A stretch of 64,000 bases of DNA from Planctomycetota bacterium (lineage in GTDB: Bacteria; Planctomycetota; Phycisphaerae; SM23-33), in contig JAAAOJ010000039.1 in NCBI GenBank assembly GCA_009908915.1, forward strand, positions 1-64,000. The letters are read 5' to 3'. The notes under the pieces are model-generated. The model saw only the letters and a program-made list of their open reading frames with translations. It searched no databases and was not told the DNA's origin. This document shows, in pieces, positions 33,777 through 41,955 of this stretch; the first letter of the stretch is position 1; the number at the start of each line of letters is the position of its first letter. The position numbers and the translations under genes were made by a program.

Positions 33777-33799
33777 GCTCAGCCTTTCCCCGGCTGAGC
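33777..33799 (-). promoter_or_regulatory. 5' stem-loop of the ilvC mRNA
   Basis: GCTCAGCC pairs perfectly with GGCTGAGC (8 bp, 7-base loop). It begins about five bases after the predicted transcript start and ends 32 bases before the ATG. Such 5' stems usually protect mRNA; a regulatory role is possible. Confidence 0.5.
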
Positions 33800-33810
33800 A
33801 GAACCTGCCC

Positions 33811-33838
33811 AGTATAACGACCGTGGAGACGAATGCAA
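33811..33838 (-). promoter_or_regulatory. ilvC promoter
   Basis: On the minus strand TTGCAT (33833-33838), 16-base spacer, TATACT (33811-33816). Upstream of it, up to the CBS gene at 34089, about 250 bases hold no gene; a -10-like TACAAT for the CBS gene is at 34032. Confidence 0.65.
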
Positions 33839-34088
33839 CCCCGCCGCCGGGCACCAGCAAACGCATGCGTGACCGTGGCATGGCCATCTTGTATGAGTCG
33901 CATGGGCGTCTTGCCCACGCCACGCTACAGGCGATCGCTCTGTCGGGCACGTTTCGCCGGATCGGCTATAAGAGCGACGACTGTGAAATACTGCAAAAGC
34001 CGGTCAATCCGCCGGGCGTCAGGTCCGATAGTACAATGGCCGACCCGGTGCGCGGCGGCCCAACAACGTCTTTGCGGAGCAACGAACT

Positions 34089-34499
34089 ATGCCACTCGTC
34101 GAACGACTCGACCGTTACGTACGAGACGGTGAGCAACTGGTATCCGTGGCGCCCGATGATTTTGTGGCCACGGCCGCACGCCGCATGAACGAAAACGGCA
34201 TCAGCAGCCTGGTCGTCCTCGATGAGGCCGATCGAATGGTCGGAATCCTCAGCGAGAAGGACATCGTCAGCAAGGTCGTCGTCACCGATCGCGACCCCGA
34301 AGAGGCCCGGGTCAGCGAAATGATGACGTCGGACGTCGTCACCTGCGAGCGCGTCGCGCCTATCCAGCGGGCGGCTGAAATCATGGCCGAGCGGGGCATT
34401 CGTCACCTGCCGATCAGCGACCGCGGCAAGATCGTCGGCATGGTCTCCAGTCGCGACATCATCGCTTTCCAGATTTCAACCTGTCAGAAGCAGGCGTAG
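34089..34499 (+). CDS. Two-CBS-domain protein
   Basis: The 136-residue protein is two CBS domains in tandem (about 13-66 and 80-131): VAPDDFVATAARRMNENGISSLVVLD, GILSEKDIVSKV, and MTSDVVTCERVAPIQRAAEIMAERGIRHLPISD, GMVSSRDII. CBS pairs bind adenosyl nucleotides and regulate a partner. No fused catalytic domain is present, so it is a free regulator. GGAG stands about ten bases before the ATG, and TACAAT at 34032-34037 is its probable -10. Function remains open. Confidence 0.9.
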   Translation: MPLVERLDRYVRDGEQLVSVAPDDFVATAARRMNENGISSLVVLDEADRMVGILSEKDIVSKVVVTDRDPEEARVSEMMTSDVVTCERVAPIQRAAEIMAERGIRHLPISDRGKIVGMVSSRDIIAFQISTCQKQA

Positions 34500-34529
34500 C
34501 AGTCTGGCTAGTCATGGATTTCGTGGGGG

Positions 34530-34594
34530 ATTGTCAGCATCCCATTCATGTGAAGAATGCCTCGACCTCGCGGCGCGATTCGTTTCGAGACGAC
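34530..34594 (+). repeat. Dispersed palindromic repeat, copy 2
   Basis: A forward copy of the 67-bp element: it has the CATTC-GAATG palindrome (34543-34559), the GCCTCGAC core and the GCGCGATTCGTTTC end. Confidence 0.75.
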
Positions 34595-34700
34595 GGTTTG
34601 CTAAAGCGCTTCCCTTCATTCTGTGCCTCTCGTCTTGCAGCGGCGCTTGCCCACACGTGGTCGGCCGGTTATGCTGCCTGCACACCGAAAGTACGAGCCA

Positions 34701-35129
34701 ATGGCAAAGGTCGCACAACAGCATCTGGAGGTCGAGTGGTGGGCGGTGACCGAACGCGGATTTCGCGAGGGCCGGTCGCTCGCCGGCGAGCCGCTGTTCA
34801 CGCTGAGCAACGAGTACATGGGCGTTGGCGGCTACTTCGAGGTCGGCCTGCGGCCGCGGCTGACTCTCGAGTGCTTCGGCAGCATGACGTCCCCGACCTG
34901 TGGCGGCCGGCGGATCACGGTCGGCGTGATGGATGCTTTCAGCGGTACGGCGAAGGTCCGGGCGCGTCTGGACGTCTTGGTCATCCACGACGACGACGGT
35001 TGCGACCTCTGGACCGTCCCGCACAGCGGCGGAGACGATGGACTGATGGCGATTCGCAGCGCCCGTTTGCCGATGCGCACGATCGACGGTCCGGAGATCT
35101 GCCCCAGGAGAAGAGCCCATGAGCATTGA
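34701..35129 (+). pseudogene. Remnant of a GH65 glycoside phosphorylase
   Basis: The first 55 residues read like the start of GH65 enzymes (maltose, trehalose or kojibiose phosphorylases): W-AVTERGF-E-R, then a EPLFTLSNEYMGVGGYFEVG segment matching the ESLF-LGNEYMG-RG-FEEG motif. After that the likeness stops, and the frame ends at 143 residues, where the family has about 770. pgmB follows at once with an 11-base overlap, and GH65 and pgmB normally form a disaccharide-phosphorolysis operon. So this is best read as a deleted GH65 gene. It might instead be an unrelated small protein. Confidence 0.5.
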
Positions 35130-35766
35130 CGCTGTGATCTTTGACCTTGACGGCGTTATCGTCTCCACCGACGACTACCACTATCAGGCGTGGCAGGCCC
35201 TGGCCGACGAGGAAGGGATCGACTTCGACCGGGAGATCAACAACCGTCTCCGCGGCGTCAGCCGCATGGAGAGCCTCGATATCCTGCTCGAACGCTCTCG
35301 TCGCGATTACTCCGAGGAGGAGAAGGCCACCCTCGCCAAGCGCAAGAACGACGCGTATCGAGCCTCACTGAATAACCTGGCACCTGAGGATATCTTGCCG
35401 GGCGTCATGCCGCTTCTGACGGAATTGCGGCGTCGGGGCGTGAAATTGGCGATCGGTTCGTCGAGCCGTAACGCGCCGAGGATCCTCGAAGGCGTCGGCC
35501 TGGGTGACTTTTTCGATGCGGTGGCCGACGGCAACGACATCACACGTAGCAAGCCCGATCCGCAGGTCTTTGGCCTTGCCGGCCAGCGGCTGGGCGCAGA
35601 GCCGCAACAGTGCCTGGTCGTCGAGGATGCCGAAGCCGGCGTCGAGGCGGGCCTGGCCGCGGGCATGAAGGTTCTCGCCGTCGGTCATGCTGCCGACGAT
35701 CCCCGCGCCACCGCCGGCGCGCCGGATCTGGCGGCGATCACCGCCGAGGACCTGCTGAAGCTCTGA
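35119..35766 (+). CDS. pgmB: Beta-phosphoglucomutase (HAD family)
   Basis: PgmB converts beta-glucose 1-phosphate to glucose 6-phosphate after disaccharide phosphorolysis. The HAD motifs are complete: DLDGVI near the N-terminus (the nucleophile Asp and acid-base Asp of FDLDGVIV), the cap region NNRLRGVSRMESLDILL, IGSSSRNA (motif II), K in SKPDPQVF (motif III) and VVEDAEAGVEAG (motif IV). The 215-residue length is normal. A GH65 remnant lies directly upstream, so its usual substrate supply may be lost or encoded elsewhere. Confidence 0.92.
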   Translation: MSIDAVIFDLDGVIVSTDDYHYQAWQALADEEGIDFDREINNRLRGVSRMESLDILLERSRRDYSEEEKATLAKRKNDAYRASLNNLAPEDILPGVMPLLTELRRRGVKLAIGSSSRNAPRILEGVGLGDFFDAVADGNDITRSKPDPQVFGLAGQRLGAEPQQCLVVEDAEAGVEAGLAAGMKVLAVGHAADDPRATAGAPDLAAITAEDLLKL

Positions 35767-35809
35767 GGTTGTGGCGGCGAGGGGTTCGACGAACTGCGCG
35801 AGCGATCCG

Positions 35810-36955
35810 TCAGTGCCACGTTGTTGTAAACCCTTCTTTCGCGAGGCCTCTGCGCAGGCGTTCCAGGCCGACCTTATCCACGGCGATCTTCTTGATCTCC
35901 CAGTTCGGGCTTTTGACGCGCAGCGTGCCCTCCCGGCCGCGCAGGCCGAACTCGAGTTCCAGCGGTTCGCCCTTGTCAGATTCACGGTGCCGCATCGAGC
36001 TGTGACAGATGAGCCGTCGGCTGGAGACGACAATGCCGCTCATACCGTCCTCGGTTCGGGCACGCGTCGCGTCCGGTACGTACGTCACGAAGGTCTCGCC
36101 CCGGTGCGGCCGGTACCACTGCTGGAGACGCTGTTGTACCACACCGGCAAGCGTATCCCACGGGCGCTCGGGGTTCTTCTCCAGCGCTTCGAGGAGTTGC
36201 TCATGCGCGCCGGTGTTCTCGCCGCCGGCATTGACGAGGAATTCCTCGGCTCGCCATAGTCGACGTATCTGCAGGCGACACGTGCCGCCCTGCTCGTCGT
36301 CGGCAAAATCACCGCGGGCGAAGACCATGTTCGTCGGGCTGCACATGTCACAGATCCAGTAGGGCATGGGCAGGTCGCCGGGAGGGCTGATGCGCTGGAC
36401 CTTCGGCAGCCGTTCGAGCATCTGGTCGATCGGCAGGGAGCGGGCGTCGTGGTCGCTGTGTTCGGCGCGGGCCGTGATATACTCCAGCTCGATGGCCGAA
36501 CTGTCCATCATCTCGTGGCCGAATATGATGATGCGCGGCTGGATATGTGCCTTTGTACCACATCGCAGGCAACGGCGGGGAATGGCGCCGCGGAACTGCT
36601 TGTCGAAGAGCTTCTCCGCGGGGAATTCGAACAGAGCGCCGCGCGAGGAAATCCGGATCAGCCGAAAGCCTTCCTCGTGCGTGGCCAGGTCTTCTTCGCT
36701 CTCGGCGCTGCCGGCTTCACCGTCGCCCATGAGTTCCTCGGGCACCTCGACGGCCGGCGTGTCGGCACGCGTCTCGTCCTTGTCCGGTTCGCCGATCCAG
36801 TCCAGCACCTCGCTGCCGGTGATGTTGCTCGGGGGGATCTCGAACTTTGCTTCGCAGATCCCGCAGAGGACCCGCGTGCCGTGGTAGGCTCCCGGTATCT
36901 CCAGAACGTTTCGACACCCCGGACATCGCGCCAGTCGTGCCGCTTCCGTAGCCAT
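35810..36955 (-). CDS. Zinc-ribbon protein of unknown function
   Basis: The 381-residue protein begins with a zinc ribbon (CPGCRNVLEIPGAYHGTRVLCGICEAKF, residues 11-38), then an acidic linker and a segment with CLRCGTK and, later, CDMCSPTNMVF. The C-terminal 130 residues are basic and contain two sheets (TFVTYVPDATRARTEDG, LELEFGLRGREGTLRVKS). It looks like a cytoplasmic multi-zinc protein. I know no family. GGAGA stands before ATG 36955. It lies convergent to pgmB and divergent from the next gene. Confidence 0.75.
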   Translation of the reverse strand: MATEAARLARCPGCRNVLEIPGAYHGTRVLCGICEAKFEIPPSNITGSEVLDWIGEPDKDETRADTPAVEVPEELMGDGEAGSAESEEDLATHEEGFRLIRISSRGALFEFPAEKLFDKQFRGAIPRRCLRCGTKAHIQPRIIIFGHEMMDSSAIELEYITARAEHSDHDARSLPIDQMLERLPKVQRISPPGDLPMPYWICDMCSPTNMVFARGDFADDEQGGTCRLQIRRLWRAEEFLVNAGGENTGAHEQLLEALEKNPERPWDTLAGVVQQRLQQWYRPHRGETFVTYVPDATRARTEDGMSGIVVSSRRLICHSSMRHRESDKGEPLELEFGLRGREGTLRVKSPNWEIKKIAVDKVGLERLRRGLAKEGFTTTWH

Positions 36956-37074
36956 GGATGTCTCCTTCCGATACAGGGCAGGACGTGACCGTCATCGCCG
37001 GTCACCGCAGTTGGCCCCGGCGACCACACGTCCAGTGTAAACCGCGGTCCGGCAACGTGCAACCCGCTGGCCCA

Positions 37075-37102
37075 TTGATTCGAGCGGCGTGAACCGTATG
37101 AT
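37075..37102 (+). promoter_or_regulatory. Promoter of the 225-residue protein gene
   Basis: TTGATT (37075-37080), 16-base spacer, TATGAT (37097-37102). The coding start follows at 37163 with AAGGAG seven bases before it. Confidence 0.6.
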
Positions 37103-37162
37103 GGACCGCTTTGCCGCCGAGCCGCCGCCGGCCCGGCGACTCGCCGAACGCAAGGAGAACGC

Positions 37163-37840
37163 ATGGCCACTTTCAAGCTGAACATCGCCACCCTCGACAA
37201 CTGCCCCCCGCCCGCCGACGTCGCCGCGGCCATGAACGATTTCGGCCTTCGCGAAGACGAGAGCTTCGGCGTGCTGAACTGCACCGTCGGCGAGACGGCC
37301 GTCCTCGGCACGGTGGTTCATCGTGTCCTCCAGGACGTCCAGCAGCTCGATGAGGAAACCGGCGAGGTCGCCAGCCGTAGCGTCAATAAGGTCAACGTCT
37401 ACCCGCTGGGCATTTTCCCAGTCGCGCGCCGCATCGAGACCTACGGCGGACCCGCCAGCGGCCTCGACCGCATCGCCGAGTTTCTGGCCAGCGCCCTGGC
37501 CCTGCCGACCGTGATGTCTCAGATTGAACTCGACGTCGCCGGCGTTATCGACAAGCTCTACCGCAGCACCGAGAAGTTCCAGCTCAAGAGCATCCGCATC
37601 AGCGAGTACGCCCACAGTTCCTACGTCTGCGGGCCCTACGCCCCGAAGTTCCTGGACACCGAACACGGTCGCGACTTCCTGGCCGAGTTCGCCGACTTCG
37701 TGACCGCCGCCACCTGTCGCTTCCAGGGCGAGTACGGTCGCGTTACCGTCACCCTCAAGACCAAGGCGAGCTACAGCTACTCGCTGTCGAACGAAGACGA
37801 CAACGCCGCCGTCCAGTCCATCCTCCGAAAACTCCCGTGA
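37163..37840 (+). CDS. Conserved-looking soluble protein of unknown function
   Basis: The 225-residue product has no signal or membrane segment. It is a mixed alpha/beta sequence with LNCTVGETAVLGTVVHRVLQ near residue 45, a TFKLNIATLDNCPPPADV N-terminus, and a late beta stretch VTVTLKTKASYSYSL. I recognise no family. It has its own promoter, a strong ribosome site (AAGGAG) and codon use like its neighbours, so it is a real gene. It is convergent to cinA, with 44 bases between stops. Confidence 0.75.
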   Translation: MATFKLNIATLDNCPPPADVAAAMNDFGLREDESFGVLNCTVGETAVLGTVVHRVLQDVQQLDEETGEVASRSVNKVNVYPLGIFPVARRIETYGGPASGLDRIAEFLASALALPTVMSQIELDVAGVIDKLYRSTEKFQLKSIRISEYAHSSYVCGPYAPKFLDTEHGRDFLAEFADFVTAATCRFQGEYGRVTVTLKTKASYSYSLSNEDDNAAVQSILRKLP

Positions 37841-37884
37841 CGCAAGTTGGGATATTTCGCCACAGAGACACCGCGGGCGCGGCG

Positions 37885-39138
37885 TCATATACAGGGCTGC
37901 CAGGCGAGCAGCTTCAGCCGCAGCCTGTTTAGGGCCATCAGGGCCGAGCGGCGACGGACCATCGCGCGGCTGCCGCCGAAGATGTGTGTCTGCACGTCCG
38001 TGCCGTCCGGTCCGGTCAGGCCGATGAAGACCAGCCCCACGGGCTTTTCGTCCGTGCCGCCGGTCGGCCCGGCGATGCCGGTAATGCCGATCGCCCAGTC
38101 GCTGCCGAAACGCTGCCGCGCGCCTTCGGCCATCGCGCCGGCCACCGGTTCGCTGACCGCGCCGTACTCGGCGAGGATGTTCCGTGAGACGCCGAGAATA
38201 TCGGCCTTGGCCTCGTTGCAGTAGGTGACGGCCCCGCCGAGGTAGTAGCTGCTGCTGTGGGGCACGGCCGTGAGCATCTCACCGACGAGTCCACCGGTGC
38301 AACTCTCGGCTGTTGCGAGAGTCTGGCCAAGCGCGTCGAGTCGCTCGCCGACAACGCGTTCCATGGTTTGCTGCTCGCCGATGCCGATAACCAGCGACCC
38401 CAGCCGCTGGACGATCTCGGCGGTGACGCGCTGGGCGGCATCGTCGGCGGCTTGGACCGACGGGCCCCGCGAGGTGATCCGCACGCTGATGAGCCCGGCG
38501 GCCACCGTCGTGCCGACTTCCAGGTCTCCGCCGCGCTGCATGAGATCGCGGATCATGTCCGCCAGGTCGCTCTCGCCCGTACCGAAGCAGCGGATGGTTT
38601 GCTGGAGGATGGCGCCGGCGCCGCTGGGCAGTTGCGGCACGACATCGCGTTCGAACATGGCCTTCATTTCGCTCGGCACGCCCGGCAGGACGACGACGCG
38701 CGCCTCACCCAGTGTCGCCGCGATGCCCGGCGCCGTACCGCACGTGTTTGCGATGGCCTCGGCCCCGGCGGGGATCATGGCCTGGATGCGGTTGCCTTCG
38801 ACCATCGTGCGGTCAAGCTTGCGGAAGAAGGCCTCGATGTGCTGCAGCGAGGCGTCGTCCATCTGCAGCTCGGCGTCCATGGCTTCGGCGAGGGCGTGGC
38901 GGGTCAGGTCGTCGGGGGTTGGGCCGAGCCCGCCGGAGACGAGCACCCACTGGGCGTCGGCGGCTGCATCGCGGATGGCGCAGGCGATGGCGGCCTGGTC
39001 GTCGCCGACGGTGACGTGGCGAACCGTCTGGATGCCGTGCTCCCCCAGGCGGCGCGCGAGATACGCACTGTTGCTGTCAACGGTCAGGCCGGTGGCGAGT
39101 TCGCTGCCGACGGCGAGAACGATCGCGCGGTGCGTCAT
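37885..39138 (-). CDS. cinA: CinA family protein (nicotinamide-nucleotide amidase / competence-damage protein)
   Basis: The 417-residue protein has the two CinA domains. The N-terminal MoaB/MogA-like one (AIVLAVGSELATGLTVDSNSAYLARRL, SGGLGPTPDD) is a probable ADP-ribose or molybdopterin-like fold. The C-terminal amidase domain (LATAESCTGGLVGEMLTAVPHSSSYYLGGAVTYCNEAKADILGV, GITGIAGPTGGT) hydrolyses NMN to NaMN. The start MTHRAIVLAVGSE at 39138 overlaps the upstream membrane protein gene by four bases (ATGA), so they form an operon. Length and motifs are normal. Confidence 0.95.
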   Translation of the reverse strand: MTHRAIVLAVGSELATGLTVDSNSAYLARRLGEHGIQTVRHVTVGDDQAAIACAIRDAAADAQWVLVSGGLGPTPDDLTRHALAEAMDAELQMDDASLQHIEAFFRKLDRTMVEGNRIQAMIPAGAEAIANTCGTAPGIAATLGEARVVVLPGVPSEMKAMFERDVVPQLPSGAGAILQQTIRCFGTGESDLADMIRDLMQRGGDLEVGTTVAAGLISVRITSRGPSVQAADDAAQRVTAEIVQRLGSLVIGIGEQQTMERVVGERLDALGQTLATAESCTGGLVGEMLTAVPHSSSYYLGGAVTYCNEAKADILGVSRNILAEYGAVSEPVAGAMAEGARQRFGSDWAIGITGIAGPTGGTDEKPVGLVFIGLTGPDGTDVQTHIFGGSRAMVRRRSALMALNRLRLKLLAWQPCI

Positions 39139-39539
39139 GCGAGGCGGTCCTCCCGGCGGGTCATGCGGCAGTTGGGGCAGACGGCCTGACCGTCGTCGTT
39201 CTGCGGGGGGACCGGCTGGCCGCAGTGCTCGCATCGGCGGGCCGAGGCTGTGTCCTCGTCGGCCGTTGTTGATTCCGGCTCGGGCATCTCGCCGGCCGGG
39301 GGGCGCTGGCGACGCTGCTGGAAGCTTGGCAGTTTATCCTCGGCCCGGACCTGCTTCATGTAGTCGCGCCAGAAGACGATGGTCGCCGGAATCACCGAGG
39401 CGAAAAGGGAGATGAAAAACCAGCGGCGCGAGTTGCGTCCGTACTGCGGGGCCATCCGTGCGATCCGCACGGCGGGCACAAACCAGGCCGCCACCGCCAG
39501 GGCCAGCAGCAGCCACTGTTGATTCGTCAATGCTGTCAT
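39135..39539 (-). CDS. Small membrane protein with a zinc ribbon
   Basis: The 134-residue protein has two hydrophobic helices (LLLALAVAAWFVPAV and WFFISLFASVIPATIVFW), then a charged linker and a C-terminal zinc ribbon (CEHCGQPVPPQNDDGQAVCPNC). The start MTALTN at 39539 is preferred; a longer upstream frame lies in repeat DNA. It is the gene before cinA and overlaps it by four bases. No known family. Confidence 0.8.
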   Translation of the reverse strand: MTALTNQQWLLLALAVAAWFVPAVRIARMAPQYGRNSRRWFFISLFASVIPATIVFWRDYMKQVRAEDKLPSFQQRRQRPPAGEMPEPESTTADEDTASARRCEHCGQPVPPQNDDGQAVCPNCRMTRREDRLA

Positions 39540-39593
39540 GCCGCCATCATAGCGACTGGCGGCAAGCTTTGCACCTCTTGCAGCCCTGGCCGC

Positions 39594-39860
39594 CATTCAT
39601 ATAGATAGAGAATGCCTCGACCTCGCGGCGCGATTCGTTTCTAAACGTGGGGCTGTCAGCGTCCCATTCATATAGAGAATGCCTCGACTTCGCGGCACGA
39701 TTCGTTTCTAAACGTGGGGCTGTCAGCGTCCCATTCATATAGAGAATGCCTCGACTTCGCGGCGCGATTCGTTTCTAAACGTGGGGCTGTCAGCGTCCCA
39801 TTCATATAGAGAATGCCTCGACTTCGCGGCGCGATTCGTTTCGAGACGACGGGCTACTTG
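39594..39860 (+). repeat. Four tandem copies of a 67-bp element
   Basis: Units begin at 39594, 39665, 39732 and 39799 (first spacing 71, then 67). Each reads CATTCATATAG...GAATG, a small palindrome, then GCCTCGACTTCGCGGCGCG, ATTCGTTTCTAAACG and GGGGCTGTCAGCGTCC. The last copy ends in a diverged GAGACGAC form. The four copies are almost identical, with a GCACG variant in copy 2. No unique spacers occur between units, so it is not a CRISPR array. The rest of the 39540-40009 gap holds only a promoter. Confidence 0.9.
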
Positions 39861-39936
39861 CCGGTGGCCGCTAAGCCGGTTGCACGGCAATTCTTCGCGG
39901 ACACTTGGTGGGCGGCTTGAACAGCGCAGGCGGCGC

Positions 39937-39964
39937 TTGGCTCGTGCGTCTCAATCCGTATAAT
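39937..39964 (+). promoter_or_regulatory. Promoter of the discoidin-like lipoprotein gene
   Basis: TTGGCT (39937-39942), 16-base spacer, perfect TATAAT (39959-39964). The start codon at 40010 lies about 38 bases after the expected transcript start. Confidence 0.7.
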
Positions 39965-40009
39965 GGTCAGATCGCCGCAATGGGTCGACCAGGCCCGCAG
40001 GACGTCGAC

Positions 40010-40504
40010 ATGAACGTCAATCGACATGCCATCTATGCCGCATTGCTGCTGGCCGGTCTGCTGGCCGCCGGGTGCGATCTCCAGCCGCCACCGGCCGAGC
40101 GGCGCGCCGTCTCCGGGGCGATCTCGCTGCCGAGCACGTGGAAGATCGATGCCCAGGGGGTGCGTTTCAAGGACCTGCCGGCGGCCATCGACGGCAATAC
40201 AATGACGTTGGCTACCGCGACCAGCCAGTACCGCGGCGGCAGCGTCACGCTTGACCTCGGCCGGCCGTGCCTGTTCAACATGATCACGATCCTCCACGGC
40301 CAGCAGCCGGACGGCCATGCGCGTATCGTCGCTGTCTACACCAGCAACGACGGCAAGACCTACAAGAAGCGCTACACGACGGCCGCAACGCGGTCGGTGA
40401 CGTACCTGCCCATCCTCACGCCGATTCGCGCGCGGTACGTTCGCCTGGTCGCCGAGCAGGCCGGCGCTCGCCCGTGGGCCATCGCCGAAATCTATCTCCA
40501 GTGA
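40010..40504 (+). CDS. Lipoprotein with a discoidin (F5/8 type C)-like domain
   Basis: A lipoprotein signal (HAIYAALLLAGLLAAGC, Cys at about residue 19) precedes a 125-residue beta-sandwich domain of the F5/8 type C kind: AIDGNTMTLATATSQYRGGSVTLDLGR, FNMITILHG, IVAVYTSNDGKTYKKRYT and IRARYVRLVAEQAG. Such domains bind carbohydrate or phospholipid. ATG 40010 has AGGA about eight bases upstream; ATG 39980 is less likely. The next gene starts eight bases after its stop, so they form an operon, possibly extending to mreC. Confidence 0.75.
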   Translation: MNVNRHAIYAALLLAGLLAAGCDLQPPPAERRAVSGAISLPSTWKIDAQGVRFKDLPAAIDGNTMTLATATSQYRGGSVTLDLGRPCLFNMITILHGQQPDGHARIVAVYTSNDGKTYKKRYTTAATRSVTYLPILTPIRARYVRLVAEQAGARPWAIAEIYLQ

Positions 40505-40511
40505 GCCGCCT

Positions 40512-40901
40512 ATGCCCGCCGAGCCGAACAACCATGTCGCAAGCGCCGATGCCGGCGGCGACGGGCGTTTCCAGCTGATCACGCTCGGGCTGCTCGTGGT
40601 GATCATCGTCGCCCTCGCGGGCCTGTGGATTGTCGAGCGGGGGCGCAGCCGTGGCCTGCAGGAGGACCTCGATACCGTCCAGCGTCGTGTCGCCGAGCAG
40701 AACGACACGGTCCGGGCCGTGCTTGGCCTCCAGCCGCCGGCGGCGATCGACCGGTCGTCGCTGCCGCAACGACAGGCCACCCTCAACGGCGAAGAACGCC
40801 GCGTGCTGCTGCTCGATGCCGATCGGGCCGAGACGCTCGGTCTGCAGGTCGGCGACGTGGTGCAGGTCGCCGAACCGTCCTTCGACGCGAACCGGCCGTG
40901 A
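40512..40901 (+). CDS. Single-pass membrane protein with a short coiled coil
   Basis: The 129-residue product has one membrane helix (about 21-43, LITLGLLVVIIVALAGLWIV), then a charged heptad-like stretch (ERGRSRGLQEDLDTVQRRVAEQ) and a C-terminal 50-residue domain with LLLDADRAETLGLQVGDVVQVAE. The tail resembles small beta domains. I know no family. It lies between the lipoprotein and mreC, so a part in wall growth is possible but unproven. Confidence 0.7.
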   Translation: MPAEPNNHVASADAGGDGRFQLITLGLLVVIIVALAGLWIVERGRSRGLQEDLDTVQRRVAEQNDTVRAVLGLQPPAAIDRSSLPQRQATLNGEERRVLLLDADRAETLGLQVGDVVQVAEPSFDANRP

Positions 40902-40908
40902 CGCGGGC

Positions 40909-40938
40909 TTGTGGGGCGCCCCGCCGCGTCGGTATCAT
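40909..40938 (+). promoter_or_regulatory. Promoter of the mre/rod operon
   Basis: TTGTGG (40909-40914), 18-base spacer, TATCAT (40933-40938). The expected start lies about 12 bases before the mreC ATG at 40957. Confidence 0.5.
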
Positions 40939-40956
40939 GGAACCGATTGCGACACC

Positions 40957-41955
40957 ATGGCCAAACGATCCACGACACCCTCGCGAGCCGTACTGGCGGG
41001 CGTTCTGCTGCTCGTCGCCTGCGTGCTGGCCCTGGCCGGGCCCGGTGTGGCCGCTCGACTGCGCTCGACCGTCCACTGGGCGCTGGCGCCGTTGGGCGAT
41101 GCGGGCATGTATCTCACGACGGCCGTCAAGTCCCGGGCTGTCGACCGGCCTGACCTGACGGCAGGCCAGGCTGCCGAACTCGTCGCTGAAAACCGGCGCC
41201 TGCGCGGCATGGTCACGACGCAGCGTGAGTGGTTGCGACGCATCCACGGCCAGTTGCAGGGCGGGCGGCAGGCCTTTGACCGCGTCTTCAGTCGCGCTTA
41301 CGGCCCGGACGCCGACGTGCCCGTCCGCCTCGTGCCGGCACGCGTGGTGGCCGGTGATTCGATGCCTTACGGCTGGTCGCGGCTGGTCCAGGCCGGCGAT
41401 CGCGACGGCGTCGAGGCGGACATGCTCGCCACCCAACGGCTGCTGTTGACCGACCGTCAGAAGCAGCTGCCCGACAACCTGGCCGCCCTCAGCGGCGCTG
41501 CGCTGGTCGGTCGGGTCGTCGAGACCGGCGCCTTCACCGCCCGGCTGCAACTGGTGACGGACGAGGCGTTCGCGTCGCGTGCGCACATCGGTCGCGTTAT
41601 CGACCCGCAGCACCCGCGGCAGGTGCAGATGCGCGCCCGCATGGTGCCGCTGACCGCTCGCATCAACTATCCCGTCGAGGCGTACGTACGCGGCGACGGC
41701 AGGGGCCAATTGGTCTGCGAGCCGCTTGCGGCGTCGCACAACGTCCAGCCCGGCGACATCCTCCAGACCCGCGGCGACGAGGCCATGCTGCCCGCCGCCG
41801 TCGTCATCGGCCGCGTCACCGACGTCAGCAACGACCCGGAGCATCCGGGCATGGTGCTCGTTCGGGTCGAACCGCTGGCGGACCTCTCGGCCTTGCGCGA
41901 GGTCTACCTGGTTGTGCCGCGCATTAGCCGTCCTGGCGAAAGGAAGGGGTCGTGA
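40957..41955 (+). CDS. mreC: Rod shape-determining protein MreC
   Basis: MreC is a bitopic scaffold of the wall-elongation complex. The 332-residue protein has one N-terminal helix (about 11-31), a coiled coil (about 65-115, ELVAENRRLRGMV) and a beta-rich C-terminal part with VVAGDSMPYGWSRLVQAGDRDGV, LVGRVVETGAFTARLQLVTDEAF and VQPGDILQTRGDEAMLPAAVVIGRVTDV, as expected for the family. It overlaps mreD by one base (TGATG). mreB is not in the window. The order mreC-mreD-mrdA-rodA is classical. Confidence 0.9.
   Translation: MAKRSTTPSRAVLAGVLLLVACVLALAGPGVAARLRSTVHWALAPLGDAGMYLTTAVKSRAVDRPDLTAGQAAELVAENRRLRGMVTTQREWLRRIHGQLQGGRQAFDRVFSRAYGPDADVPVRLVPARVVAGDSMPYGWSRLVQAGDRDGVEADMLATQRLLLTDRQKQLPDNLAALSGAALVGRVVETGAFTARLQLVTDEAFASRAHIGRVIDPQHPRQVQMRARMVPLTARINYPVEAYVRGDGRGQLVCEPLAASHNVQPGDILQTRGDEAMLPAAVVIGRVTDVSNDPEHPGMVLVRVEPLADLSALREVYLVVPRISRPGERKGS

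Noticed and set aside
39594-39860. Possible CRISPR array
   Set aside because: The 67-bp units abut one another, with no unique spacers, and no cas gene is near. It is a tandem repeat of a dispersed element.
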